35,737 nucleotides of DNA from Desulforegula conservatrix Mb1Pa (GTDB taxonomy: Bacteria; Desulfobacterota; Desulfobacteria; Desulfobacterales; Desulforegulaceae), in NCBI RefSeq assembly GCF_000426225.1, contig NZ_AUEY01000040.1:1-35737 (forward strand), written 5' to 3'. Shown here one piece after another: positions 16,469 to 23,762 of this stretch; within the stretch, counting starts at the first letter, position 1, and the number at the start of each line of letters is the position of its first letter. Both the position numbers and the translations under genes were made by a program. The notes beneath the pieces were generated by a model. That model was given only the letters and a program-made list of their open reading frames with translations, was not told the origin of the DNA and did not search any database.

Positions 16469-17011
16469 TTATACGTTTTTATTACCTATGATCCATTTCT
16501 GCATCGCTGGGACTGTATTTCTGTGCCAGTCTTCCGAAATCCTCAGTTTTATGAACAGCTTGAATAAGCCTTCCATTATGTTGACAGCTTTTTCACACAG
16601 GAATATTTTTTCAAGAACAGCGCCGTCTTCTTCATCTTCCTTATTCTCTATGTTGCCAGTTTCAGGAACCTTGAGTGACGACAAAGACAGATTTTCACCT
16701 TTTATTCCAAATCTCCACTGGCTGTCATTGGAAGTTATGACAAGGTTCATCTCGGAAACCGTGGCTCCTTTACTGAGAGCTATTGAACCTTCGGCGAGAT
16801 CTGCCTCGTCACCTTTTATGGTTATGACTTCCACAGTATCTTTGAGATTTCTGTTTTCAAAGACTACCTTGTTGCCGATGGCAATGGATTCCATGTCTGG
16901 CTCTGCAGCCGTCAAAATGCCAATTTCGTTGTCAATCATATACCATAACCAGGTGAGGAATTCCTGACCGACAAATTTGTATTTATTATAGGCTACCGCT
17001 ATATCAAGCAT
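16469..17011 (-). CDS. Conserved hypothetical protein, partner of the RdgC-like gene
   Basis: This 180-residue soluble protein opens with VGQEFLTWLWYMID, a motif I associate with proteins encoded beside short RdgC-like genes. A middle piece reads LSKGATVSEMNLVITS followed by WRFGIKGENLSLSSLKVP. An acidic stretch near residues 122-132 (ENKEDEEDG) precedes a helical C-terminus. No catalytic motif is evident. GGAG lies 8 bases before the ATG at 17011, and the gene starts 14 bases after the RdgC-like stop, so the two are co-transcribed. I infer that they work together, possibly as a split or two-component RdgC-like system, but this is not proven. Confidence 0.65.
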   Translation of the reverse strand: MLDIAVAYNKYKFVGQEFLTWLWYMIDNEIGILTAAEPDMESIAIGNKVVFENRNLKDTVEVITIKGDEADLAEGSIALSKGATVSEMNLVITSNDSQWRFGIKGENLSLSSLKVPETGNIENKEDEEDGAVLEKIFLCEKAVNIMEGLFKLFIKLRISEDWHRNTVPAMQKWIIGNKNV

Positions 17012-17025
17012 TATATCTGCTCCAT

Positions 17026-17640
17026 TTATATTCTGAAAGATGTGGGGGTAAGTTTAAGAAAAGCGTCTTTTTCCTGTGGTGAGAAATCACAGCAAAGCTC
17101 AGCCATGGAATAAGGAAAAAGCCTAACCAGTCTCAGTCCAAATGATTTTGAGAATAGGGTTTCTAATTCCTCTCCGGCGGCCTTGAGTCCAGTAAAAAAC
17201 CAGACTTCATTTTTTTCCATATCCCACATTAGATCATAGATGTCAGGATTTGATGGTACGCGTGACATCAGCATATTAATAATGCTTTCCTTGATTTCTT
17301 TTTTTTCTGCCTTTGATAGAAAAGTTTTGCCTGACTCTGAAAGCCTTCTGGCTGATTCAATCGCGACATGTTTTTTTACTGCCTTTGAAGACACTGTTTT
17401 CTTGTCTATCCTCACGGAAAAAACAAAAAACTGCATGATCTGGAACTTCTCGGCCTCAAAATCGGCAGAAAAAGAATTTGAAAAACTTGTCCAGCCAGAC
17501 ATGAATTCTGCCGTGTCATCCTCTATTTCAGGGAATCTGTGTTTTTTCAGTCCTTCCTTGACTGTCTCGATTAGATTCTCGGGAATTTGTCCTTCTATTT
17601 TGTAACGGTTTATTGAAACACTTCCGGAAAGTAGGCCCAT
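17026..17640 (-). CDS. RdgC-like protein (recombination-associated, short form)
   Basis: This 204-residue protein is shorter than E. coli RdgC (about 300). The opening MGLLSGSVSINRYKIEG and the central part resemble RdgC. They include KTVSSKAVKKHVAIESAR, then AEKKEIKESIINMLMSRVP and IYDLMWDMEKNEVWFFTG. In E. coli the corresponding piece reads [20 protein letters not shown] followed by a WID strand. RdgC is a ring-forming DNA-binding protein that modulates RecA. AAGGA is 6 bases before the ATG. The short length, with a co-transcribed unknown partner, suggests that the ring-closing C-terminal region is missing or supplied by that partner. Confidence 0.65.
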   Translation of the reverse strand: MGLLSGSVSINRYKIEGQIPENLIETVKEGLKKHRFPEIEDDTAEFMSGWTSFSNSFSADFEAEKFQIMQFFVFSVRIDKKTVSSKAVKKHVAIESARRLSESGKTFLSKAEKKEIKESIINMLMSRVPSNPDIYDLMWDMEKNEVWFFTGLKAAGEELETLFSKSFGLRLVRLFPYSMAELCCDFSPQEKDAFLKLTPTSFRI

Positions 17641-18040
17641 CTGTAATCCTTAAAAAAAGTTTTAATAAAGAGTTATTTGAAAAATTATTTTTTGATTCAT
17701 GCTTATTGCCGGACGTCTGAAAAAAACAATTTCCATAGAGACTCTTAAAGAAATGACAAATCTATACTGTTTCAAAATTTTTTCAAGGAGGGTTTTAAAA
17801 GATAGTCTGAGCAAATAACGGTTTTTTTGTTTTAAGGCCTTCATCCCGAATAAAGGCATTGATAAAGATGTTTTCGGTGGTCAGACTCGGAATAAAAATT
17901 GAAGTCAACTTTGAATCAACTTGCTTAAAAATGTTCAAAAAACTATTATAAATCCTGTGGATTGTCATTTTTAACCATTATCAGATGGTGTCTTTATGTT
18001 TTTATTTCGATCTCCATAAGCATATCTTTATTCTGATTTG
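17641..18040. other. AT-rich intergenic region between divergent genes
   Basis: No gene is seen. The region is AT-rich with many short A and T runs and should carry the promoter of the RdgC-like operon. An AAGGAGGG string near 17784 looks like a ribosome binding site but no credible reading frame follows it. The right end abuts repeat copy B. Confidence 0.45.
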
Positions 18041-18171
18041 ATGGACTCGCAAAAAGACAAATGAAAGCGACGGTGTCATGCCAGATTTGATCCGGCATCC
18101 AGTATTTTCAGACACTTCTGGATTATGGCCTGCGCCGCAATGAATTAAATCTGACTTTTTGCGACCTTGTC
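18041..18171. mobile_element. MITE-like repeat, copy B
   Basis: This 131-bp element starts ATGGACTCGCAAAAAG and ends CTTTTTGCGACCTTGTC. Internal blocks GTCATGCCAG and GATCCGGCATCCAG (left) and CTGGATTATGGCC (right) are recognisable. Flanks TGATTTG (18034-18040) and ATATTTG (18172-18178) agree at 5 of 7 positions. It ends 49 bases before the GspE-like start codon, so the gene's promoter lies within or across it. Confidence 0.8.
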
Positions 18172-18220
18172 ATATTTGATTCAGTTCTTTTTCGGATTGT
18201 TCACGCGCGGAGGGGACCAT

Positions 18221-19924
18221 ATGATAAAACGCAAAATAGGTGATATTCTTATTGAAAAAGGCCTTGTCACAGACGAACAGGTCGGCACAGCCCTTGCTCT
18301 CCAGAAAACAAACAAGAGAAAGCTTGGTATTATTATGGTTGGCCTTGGTTATCTGACCGAGGAAGAAATAATTCAGACTCTTTCAGAAAAATTTGATTAC
18401 GAGGTTGTTGACTGTGGAGAGCTTACCCTTACCGAGCAGCTGATGAATCTTGTTCCAAAAAAGATGGCGGAAAAAGAGGTTATAATTCCGGTCGAGCTTG
18501 AAGGCAAGAGGCTGAAAATAGCTGTTTCCGACCCTCTCAATCTTGGGGCAGTGGATGATCTGAAGTTTAGAACAGGCCTCAACATCGATATAGTCCTTTC
18601 AACAGAAACCTCGATAATGGCTGCGGTTGAAAGAAATTACGGAAAGAGCGAGCAGATATGGAGCCTTATAAAAGAAATTCCCACACACTCTGAAGTGGAA
18701 TTTTTAAAAGAGGAGGAGGAGAAAAACCATCGTTATGTCGAAGCTGAAGCCCTTATACGCCTCAGCGCTACTCCTCCGATCATAAAACTTGTAAGCATGA
18801 TCTTTGTGGACGCCGTCAAATCAAGGGCAAGCGATATACATATTGAGCCCGGTCAGAATCAGGTCAGGGTCAGGTACAGGATTGACGGTGAGCTTGTCGA
18901 GGCTCATAAATATCCAAAAGAAATCATGGATTCCGTCGTGTCAAGGGTAAAAATTCTTTCGAACCTTGATATAACAAACAGACGCACCCCCCAGGACGGA
19001 AGGGCATCCATAAGATACAAGGACTCCACAGTCGATCTCAGGGTTTCGACCCTTCCTTCAATTTATGGTGAAACTATAGTAATAAGAATTCTGGATAAAT
19101 CCATGGGGCTTATCAAGTTTCATGATGTTGGTATGCCAGACAGAATTCAAAGGCTATATTCAGAAATTATTGCAAACCCACAGGGTGTAATAATAATTAC
19201 AGGCCCCACCGGAAGTGGTAAAACCTCTACTATTTACGCATCACTCAATCAGCTTGTTTCTGAACAGAAGAACATAGTGAGTGTCGAAGATCCGATAGAA
19301 TTCAATATGCCCGGAATTACCCAGACCCAGGTTAATGAGGCCGTAGGGCTTACATTCCCTGTGGCTTTAAGGGCTTTTTTCAGACAGGACCCTGACATCA
19401 TGATGGTTGGAGAGGTACGAGATCTCGAGACCGCCCAGATAGCTGTAAGGGCGGCCCTGACAGGCCATCTGGTCATTACGACCCTGCACACCAACGACGC
19501 TGTTTCAACCCTAACCAGACTTATAGATATAGGCGTTGAAAAATTCCTTGTGGCTTCAACAGTAATAGGAATCATGGCCCAGAGGCTCGTTCGCAAGATA
19601 TGCCCCAGATGCAGGGTGGAGATCGATGTCCCTTCAATTTATAAGGCTTCTCACCTGCCTGTAATATCAAGATGCTTTAGGGGAGCTGGTTGTGATCATT
19701 GCCGACAGACAGGGTATTGGGGGCGAATAGGAGTTTTTGAACTTCTTCCTGCAACTCCCAGGATAAAATCGGCTCTTTCAGGCGACTTCAGTGAGGAGGC
19801 TCTCTGGGAAGCTGCCAAGGCCGAAGGTTTTACGACAATGTTCGAAGATGGAATCAAAAAAATAGAGGAAGGTGTCACAACGATTGAGGAAGCATTTGCA
19901 AAAATCCCTTATGTACAGAGATAA
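18221..19924 (+). CDS. GspE/PilB-type secretion or pilus assembly ATPase
   Basis: This 567-residue cytosolic ATPase would power type II secretion or type IV pilus extension. The start at 18221 has GGAGGGG 6-7 bases upstream; an open extension to 18167 runs back into repeat copy B. An N-terminal MshEN-type domain (KIGDILIEKGLVTDEQVGTA, two repeats, about residues 1-145) is followed by the N2 domain (RASDIHIEPGQNQVRVRYRI). Then come Walker A GPTGSGKT (residues 328-335), the Asp box, and Walker B with RQDPDIMMVGEVRD. The His box (GHLVITTLHTND) and a four-cysteine zinc finger (CPRC, CDHC) complete it. No other gsp or pil gene is in the window, so it is an orphan here. Confidence 0.92.
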   Translation: MIKRKIGDILIEKGLVTDEQVGTALALQKTNKRKLGIIMVGLGYLTEEEIIQTLSEKFDYEVVDCGELTLTEQLMNLVPKKMAEKEVIIPVELEGKRLKIAVSDPLNLGAVDDLKFRTGLNIDIVLSTETSIMAAVERNYGKSEQIWSLIKEIPTHSEVEFLKEEEEKNHRYVEAEALIRLSATPPIIKLVSMIFVDAVKSRASDIHIEPGQNQVRVRYRIDGELVEAHKYPKEIMDSVVSRVKILSNLDITNRRTPQDGRASIRYKDSTVDLRVSTLPSIYGETIVIRILDKSMGLIKFHDVGMPDRIQRLYSEIIANPQGVIIITGPTGSGKTSTIYASLNQLVSEQKNIVSVEDPIEFNMPGITQTQVNEAVGLTFPVALRAFFRQDPDIMMVGEVRDLETAQIAVRAALTGHLVITTLHTNDAVSTLTRLIDIGVEKFLVASTVIGIMAQRLVRKICPRCRVEIDVPSIYKASHLPVISRCFRGAGCDHCRQTGYWGRIGVFELLPATPRIKSALSGDFSEEALWEAAKAEGFTTMFEDGIKKIEEGVTTIEEAFAKIPYVQR

Positions 19925-20086
19925 TAATTTTTATCTGTACAAATACTCATATGGAATTTCAGGCCTTTTCATTTTTATAAATAAGGCTTGGGATTCTTTT
20001 TTATTTTGCGCTTCATATTTTTTTGACTATCTGTACTTGAGATAAATAATTAATTTGAAAACATTCAGACATTTTAAGGTGGCATA

Positions 20087-20485
20087 ATGGAAGAAATGAT
20101 TAAAACACAGCTCGAAAAATGGCACGATGTGGTTTTTAACAAGAATATGGCGGGTCTTGAAGAAATGCTGGCTGACGACATTGTCTTTTACTCCCCTGCC
20201 TTGTGGAAGCCCAAAACCACAAAAATTGAGGCCGTGGCAATTCTAAGCACTGTAATAGAGGTTTTTGATAATTTCACCTATCATCGTGAACTTACTCCTG
20301 ATCGCAGGTGGGCACTTGAATTCAGCGCAAATGTCGGTGAAAAGGGAATAAAGGGAATCGATCTAATTGAGTTTAATGAAAACTGGAAGATTCATAAATT
20401 CGAAGTCTTTATAAGGCCTTTGACAGGACTCATGGCTCTTGCCGAAACCATGGGCCAAAGGCTGAAGGAAAAAGGCTATATCTGA
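20087..20485 (+). CDS. NTF2-like (SnoaL-type) small protein
   Basis: This 132-residue protein fits the NTF2/SnoaL cone fold: an N-terminal helix pair (QLEKWHDVVFNKNMAGLEEMLADDIVFYSP), then strands (FTYHRELTPDRRWALEFSANV and KGIDLIEFNENWKIHKFEVF) and a C-terminal helix. Such proteins are enzymes (isomerases, cyclases, dehydratases) or binding proteins; nothing here fixes which. AAGGTGG precedes the ATG by 6 bases. It stands alone, and a hairpin follows the stop codon by about 8 bases. Confidence 0.75.
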   Translation: MEEMIKTQLEKWHDVVFNKNMAGLEEMLADDIVFYSPALWKPKTTKIEAVAILSTVIEVFDNFTYHRELTPDRRWALEFSANVGEKGIKGIDLIEFNENWKIHKFEVFIRPLTGLMALAETMGQRLKEKGYI

Positions 20486-20492
20486 CAATCTT

Positions 20493-20518
20493 GTGCCCAA
20501 CCTTCAAGGATTGGGCAC
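20493..20518. terminator. Hairpin between convergent genes
   Basis: GTGCCCAA (20493-20500) and TTGGGCAC (20511-20518) form an 8-bp stem, extended inside by CCTT pairing with AAGG. It sits between the end of the NTF2-like gene and the end of the convergent ATPase gene. No T-run follows on either strand, so its efficiency as a terminator is doubtful. Confidence 0.5.
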
Positions 20519-20520
20519 CT

Positions 20521-21072
20521 TCAAAGCTTATATGGTTTTACCACCTTGACGCTGCTGATAAAAGGCCGTGATTGATTGAACAAATACATGAGATTGAATC
20601 CGGTGCCATTGTCCGTGAAAAAAATATGGAAATCCCGGCTATCGATCATTCGTTTTAAGCCATTTCCAGCCATGTGAAAATAGGCTTTCCCCTTTATATA
20701 CCGGTCCATGACCCTATCAATTTCAAATCCTGTACCGGTGTCCTTTATTCTGATGATAAGGCCTTTTTCTCCGAGATAGACATTCAGTTCAATCGGTTTT
20801 GTTGGGTCTTTTTTGTGGCCGTGGCAGAATGCATTTGAAAGAGCTTCGCATATAATTCCTTTGTCACCAATGAGTTCAAATCTCAGGTGTGACATCCAGG
20901 GGTCGAGAACTCCGGCTATAATCCGTTCGTAAGTAAAAAGCCAGTCATACTCTGGTTTATAAGTGGAGTTAGGATTTTTTGTGCAGTCAGAAGGAATGAT
21001 TGTCTCGGTGAAAATAACCCTGCCATCAAAAATATTCATAAGGCCTTTGTCGAGATTGATGTCAGTTATCAT
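20521..21072 (-). CDS. RsbW/HATPase_c-type regulatory ATPase (anti-sigma-like)
   Basis: This 183-residue protein has a GHKL ATP-binding fold without a kinase dimerisation domain: N-box ICEALSNAFCHGHKKD (about residues 74-90), G1 box KDTGTGFE (about 110-117) and a GNGLKRMIDS G2-like segment (about 136-145). This is the arrangement of RsbW/SpoIIAB-like anti-sigma or switch kinases. The ATG overlaps the PHP gene stop by 4 bases (21069-21072), so translation is coupled. No sigma factor or STAS antagonist gene is adjacent, so its partner is not known. The Roadblock/receiver protein upstream in the same run is a candidate partner by context only. Confidence 0.78.
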   Translation of the reverse strand: MITDINLDKGLMNIFDGRVIFTETIIPSDCTKNPNSTYKPEYDWLFTYERIIAGVLDPWMSHLRFELIGDKGIICEALSNAFCHGHKKDPTKPIELNVYLGEKGLIIRIKDTGTGFEIDRVMDRYIKGKAYFHMAGNGLKRMIDSRDFHIFFTDNGTGFNLMYLFNQSRPFISSVKVVKPYKL

Positions 21073-21743
21073 AAAATCACCGTTTCTACATTTCCTTCCT
21101 TGGTCATGGGTGTTACCATGCCTTTTTTTATCATTTCCGCAAGATCTTTTTCGTGGTCAGGAAGATGGGGGAAACACGTGTAAACTTTGCCAAGGTTCTC
21201 GCTGCAATGGGCATCACTTCCCGCAACAGGAACCAGCCCCATACATAGGCAAAGGGTAATGGTTTTTGTTCTTATGTCGTCCCGTGTCATTGTCGATGCA
21301 ACCTCTATGCTGTCAACCCCGCTTACAAAAGCCTTGTTAGAACACAGACAGCCGGAGGTGTGATAGGGATGGACGAGGATGGTGACGGCTTGGTTTTCAT
21401 TTGCCAGAGCAATCAACCTTTCATATTCAATCCCAGGATAAATTCCCTTTGAATTATCAAGGCCAATGACAATTACATGGAACAGCGAGGTGCTTACTTC
21501 AACACCAGAATAAATCCTTCGTCCTTGCGGCAGACGCCTGTTAATCTCTTTAATCCTCTCATCTGGCCACATCCTGTTGTGTTCTGTTATGACAATGCCA
21601 TTTAGAACTTTTTTATCCATGGTGTCGGGAATAGTTTCCGGATTGTGCAGCTCGGCGCAGGCTGAACCGAAAGCTGTATGCACGTGCAGATCAATTCTGA
21701 CCTGCGCCGAATGTCCAGGCTTGTATATAGTTTCTTTTAACAT
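21069..21743 (-). CDS. PHP-domain phosphoesterase-like protein
   Basis: This 224-residue protein has the PHP metal motifs in order: RIDLHVHTAFGSA (HxH, about residues 17-29), VITEHNRMW (about 51-59), SGVEVS (Glu), VHPYHTSG and AGSDAH. They form the trinuclear metal site used by phosphoesterases such as histidinol phosphatase and 3',5'-nucleotide phosphatases. No polymerase domain is attached. It overlaps the downstream RsbW-like gene by 4 bases, which suggests that it belongs to the same signalling unit. Its substrate cannot be inferred; a small phosphorylated signal or nucleotide is possible. Confidence 0.85.
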   Translation of the reverse strand: MLKETIYKPGHSAQVRIDLHVHTAFGSACAELHNPETIPDTMDKKVLNGIVITEHNRMWPDERIKEINRRLPQGRRIYSGVEVSTSLFHVIVIGLDNSKGIYPGIEYERLIALANENQAVTILVHPYHTSGCLCSNKAFVSGVDSIEVASTMTRDDIRTKTITLCLCMGLVPVAGSDAHCSENLGKVYTCFPHLPDHEKDLAEMIKKGMVTPMTKEGNVETVIL

Positions 21744-21848
21744 GATTCTTTAATCCGCATCTCTTCCTGAGAAGAGAGATGTTTAAGATGATAAATCCTA
21801 TTCCCTGCATGCTTCAACAGAAACCGTTGCCTTGAGACTTAGTCAAGC

Positions 21849-23051
21849 TTATCTGAAATGCTCGGCAATTTCCATTATGATGGTTTCAAGCCTCATTTTT
21901 GACATTGCGACATTCCCTTCCTTGTCTATGACAATAACTACATGAACATGAGCTCTTCCTGCTGCCGTGACAGCATAATCTGTGGACTCATTCAGACAAC
22001 GCGTAAAAATATGAGCTTTGGGCGCCTCAATATGTACAAGCTGACCTCTGCCTACACCCATAATTTCCGTCGCCTTCTGAGCTTTCAGCAAGACATCGTT
22101 TGCAAGGGCTCCAAGTTCTGCCAGGTTTACTCCGGCTATATTTAATTCCGTTACAAGCTCCCCATGTGGAGAAAAAGCGCCCGCAGCCATAAAACCGTCA
22201 ACGGCCTTGAATTTGTCCAATGATTCTTTGATACTGGCCATGTTGTTAACTCCTTTTATTATGGGATTCCGGTTATAATCATGATCACCTTGCAGATGAT
22301 CATCCTTTAAAGTGTTTTCCAGGTTTTCTTCACATTCATTTATTTGATTTACGGTCGCCTGTTCCCGTATCTCCGCAGCCCTGCGTTCGTCCATCCTCTG
22401 CATGCCTTCCATGAGAATCTGCATGAGATTTGAATGAATGATCCGTTTAATTTTTTTTTGGGGAATTTTTTTGAAACCTATTTGAATATCCTGATATTCC
22501 AGAAGATCATATATTGCATCCACTCCTTTCACGCCTGAAAACACGGCATTTATCAGTTCTCCTCCCTCGAAATAAACATGGCCGATTTTTTCCTGTACCT
22601 TAACTTCAAGAAGGCAGGTCTTACGTTCGGAATGAATCAGCTGCATGAAACTTGAAAGAGAAATGCCAAATGAGCATTCATGTGAGTTATTGCGTACTGT
22701 TTCGATTATTGTTTTTGCAAAATCATTGAAATTGACTGGTTTTTCAAAAATTGTCATGGTTCGTTCAGGATTAAGCCTGCTTTCAATTTCCGGAGTGTTG
22801 AAAGCAGTCATGACCATCGCCGGAAGGCCTGGATAGTATTCTGAAATATGTGCAAGGACTTCAAATCCATCCATCTCAGGCATTTTAAGATCGGTAACAA
22901 CAAGATCGACCTCCTTGGAGCCAAGTATTTTGATTGCTTCGATCCCGTTTTCAGCCGTAATTATATTCAACTCATCGCTGAAAGGCTCAAAACCTTTTTT
23001 CATACTGAAAAGCAGAGAATTCTCGTCATCAATGATCAGAACGGTTTTCAT
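21849..23051 (-). CDS. Response regulator: receiver - DUF4388-like - Roadblock/LC7
   Basis: This 400-residue protein is read from the ATG at 23051 (MKTVLIIDDEN), with AAAGG 8 bases upstream; an open extension to 23120 has no site of its own. Residues 1-125 are a receiver domain (acidic Asp8/Asp9, phospho-acceptor Asp54 in VVTDLKMPEMDG, EKP with the conserved Lys). Residues about 130-230 resemble DUF4388/PATAN (SFMQLIHSERKTCLLEV, GHVYFEGGELINAVF). A polar, acidic linker follows. Residues 271-400 are a Roadblock/LC7-type domain (DGFMAAGAFSPHGELV, LAELGALANDVLLKAQ). Such domains bind small Ras-like GTPases (compare MglB). A strong internal ribosome binding site precedes codon 271, so a separate Roadblock protein may also be made. 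No MglA-like GTPase gene is in the window. Confidence 0.85.
   Translation of the reverse strand: MKTVLIIDDENSLLFSMKKGFEPFSDELNIITAENGIEAIKILGSKEVDLVVTDLKMPEMDGFEVLAHISEYYPGLPAMVMTAFNTPEIESRLNPERTMTIFEKPVNFNDFAKTIIETVRNNSHECSFGISLSSFMQLIHSERKTCLLEVKVQEKIGHVYFEGGELINAVFSGVKGVDAIYDLLEYQDIQIGFKKIPQKKIKRIIHSNLMQILMEGMQRMDERRAAEIREQATVNQINECEENLENTLKDDHLQGDHDYNRNPIIKGVNNMASIKESLDKFKAVDGFMAAGAFSPHGELVTELNIAGVNLAELGALANDVLLKAQKATEIMGVGRGQLVHIEAPKAHIFTRCLNESTDYAVTAAGRAHVHVVIVIDKEGNVAMSKMRLETIIMEIAEHFR
22239..22255 (-). promoter_or_regulatory. Internal ribosome binding site and in-frame ATG inside the Roadblock fusion gene
   Basis: AAGGAG (complement of 22250-22255) lies 8 bases before an in-frame ATG at 22241, the best-placed Shine-Dalgarno in this operon. 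Translation from here gives a 130-residue protein (MASIKESLDKFKAVDG onward) corresponding exactly to a complete Roadblock/LC7 domain. The preceding linker is charged and low in complexity, as if two genes had merged in frame. Confidence 0.65.
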
Positions 23052-23147
23052 ACCAATTGCCTTTAATATTAAAGGTTTCGAACACAGACCTAATATGTTC
23101 GGGTATAATGCTAAATACATGCCAATGACCGCAAACAGCCAAACTTG

Positions 23148-23277
23148 ATGGACTCGCTAAAGTCAAAAATGACTTTAGCTTCATGCCTGACCTGATCCGG
23201 CATCATTGTAATTTCAACCAGTTCTGGATTCCGGCCTGCGCAGGAATGACAGTAACAGTTTTTTTTGCAACCTTGTC
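23148..23277. mobile_element. MITE-like repeat, copy C
   Basis: This 130-bp element starts ATGGACTCGCTAAAG and ends TTTTTTGCAACCTTGTC. The internal right block CTGGATTCCGGCCTGCGC is well kept; the left block is altered, with GACTTTAGCTTCATGCC. Flanks AAACTTG (23141-23147) and AAAATTC (23278-23284) agree at 5 of 7. It lies about 95 bases upstream of the Roadblock regulator gene. Confidence 0.75.
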
Positions 23278-23417
23278 AAAATTCAAGCCTGCGCTTGTTT
23301 TGAGGTAGGTAAATCTTTGATTAAACTATAATTCTGACTCATTTCAGGTAGTTTGTTTTGGAATAGTGATTTGTTATAGATCAGTCGCCATTATGAACTA
23401 TCTGAACCTTAAATTTC

Positions 23418-23548
23418 ATGGTCTCTCAAAAAATCATAAAAGGGCTTCAGCGTCATGCCGGACTCGATCCGGCATCCAGTATTATCAGATACTTCTGGAT
23501 TACGGCCTTCGCCGGAATGACGAGAACCCGAGCTTTTGCGACCTTGTC
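23418..23548. mobile_element. MITE-like repeat, copy D
   Basis: This 131-bp element starts ATGGTCTCTCAAAAAATC and ends GCTTTTGCGACCTTGTC. It has the most complete internal blocks: CGTCATGCCGGACTCGATCC with GGCATCCAG, then CTGGATTACGGCC with CGCCGGAATGACG. It is flanked by identical 7-bp direct repeats AAATTTC (23411-23417 and 23549-23555). It lies in the same orientation as copy C, 140 bases away. Confidence 0.85.
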
Positions 23549-23762
23549 AAATTTCAAGGTCACCTTCAAGAGAAACGCTTCTGGAAGAGATCCATTTTAC
23601 AATGACTTGAGATCATGCTTGTTATTCATCAGGCAATATCATATATTTAATAATTAATTATCTACTTAAACACAGCCTCAATATTATTTTTAAACTTAAA
23701 AATCAGATATATTACGACTTTTTCCCATAACATATCTTTACTTGGATATTGCCGGGCAGAAT

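Noticed and set aside
16374-16967. 197-codon open frame on the plus strand
   Set aside because: Antisense to the AI-2E and RdgC-partner genes and without a ribosome binding site.
18167-18220. Upstream extension of the GspE-like gene
   Set aside because: It begins inside repeat copy B and lacks a ribosome binding site; GGAGGGG precedes the ATG at 18221.
21758-21781. Hairpin CATCTCT...AGAGATG upstream of the PHP gene
   Set aside because: Short, bulged and without a T-run; not enough to call a terminator or regulatory RNA.
23140-23560. Possible CRISPR-like pair of repeats
   Set aside because: Only two copies 140 bases apart, each 130 bp with flanking duplications and more copies elsewhere; this is a dispersed element, not an array.
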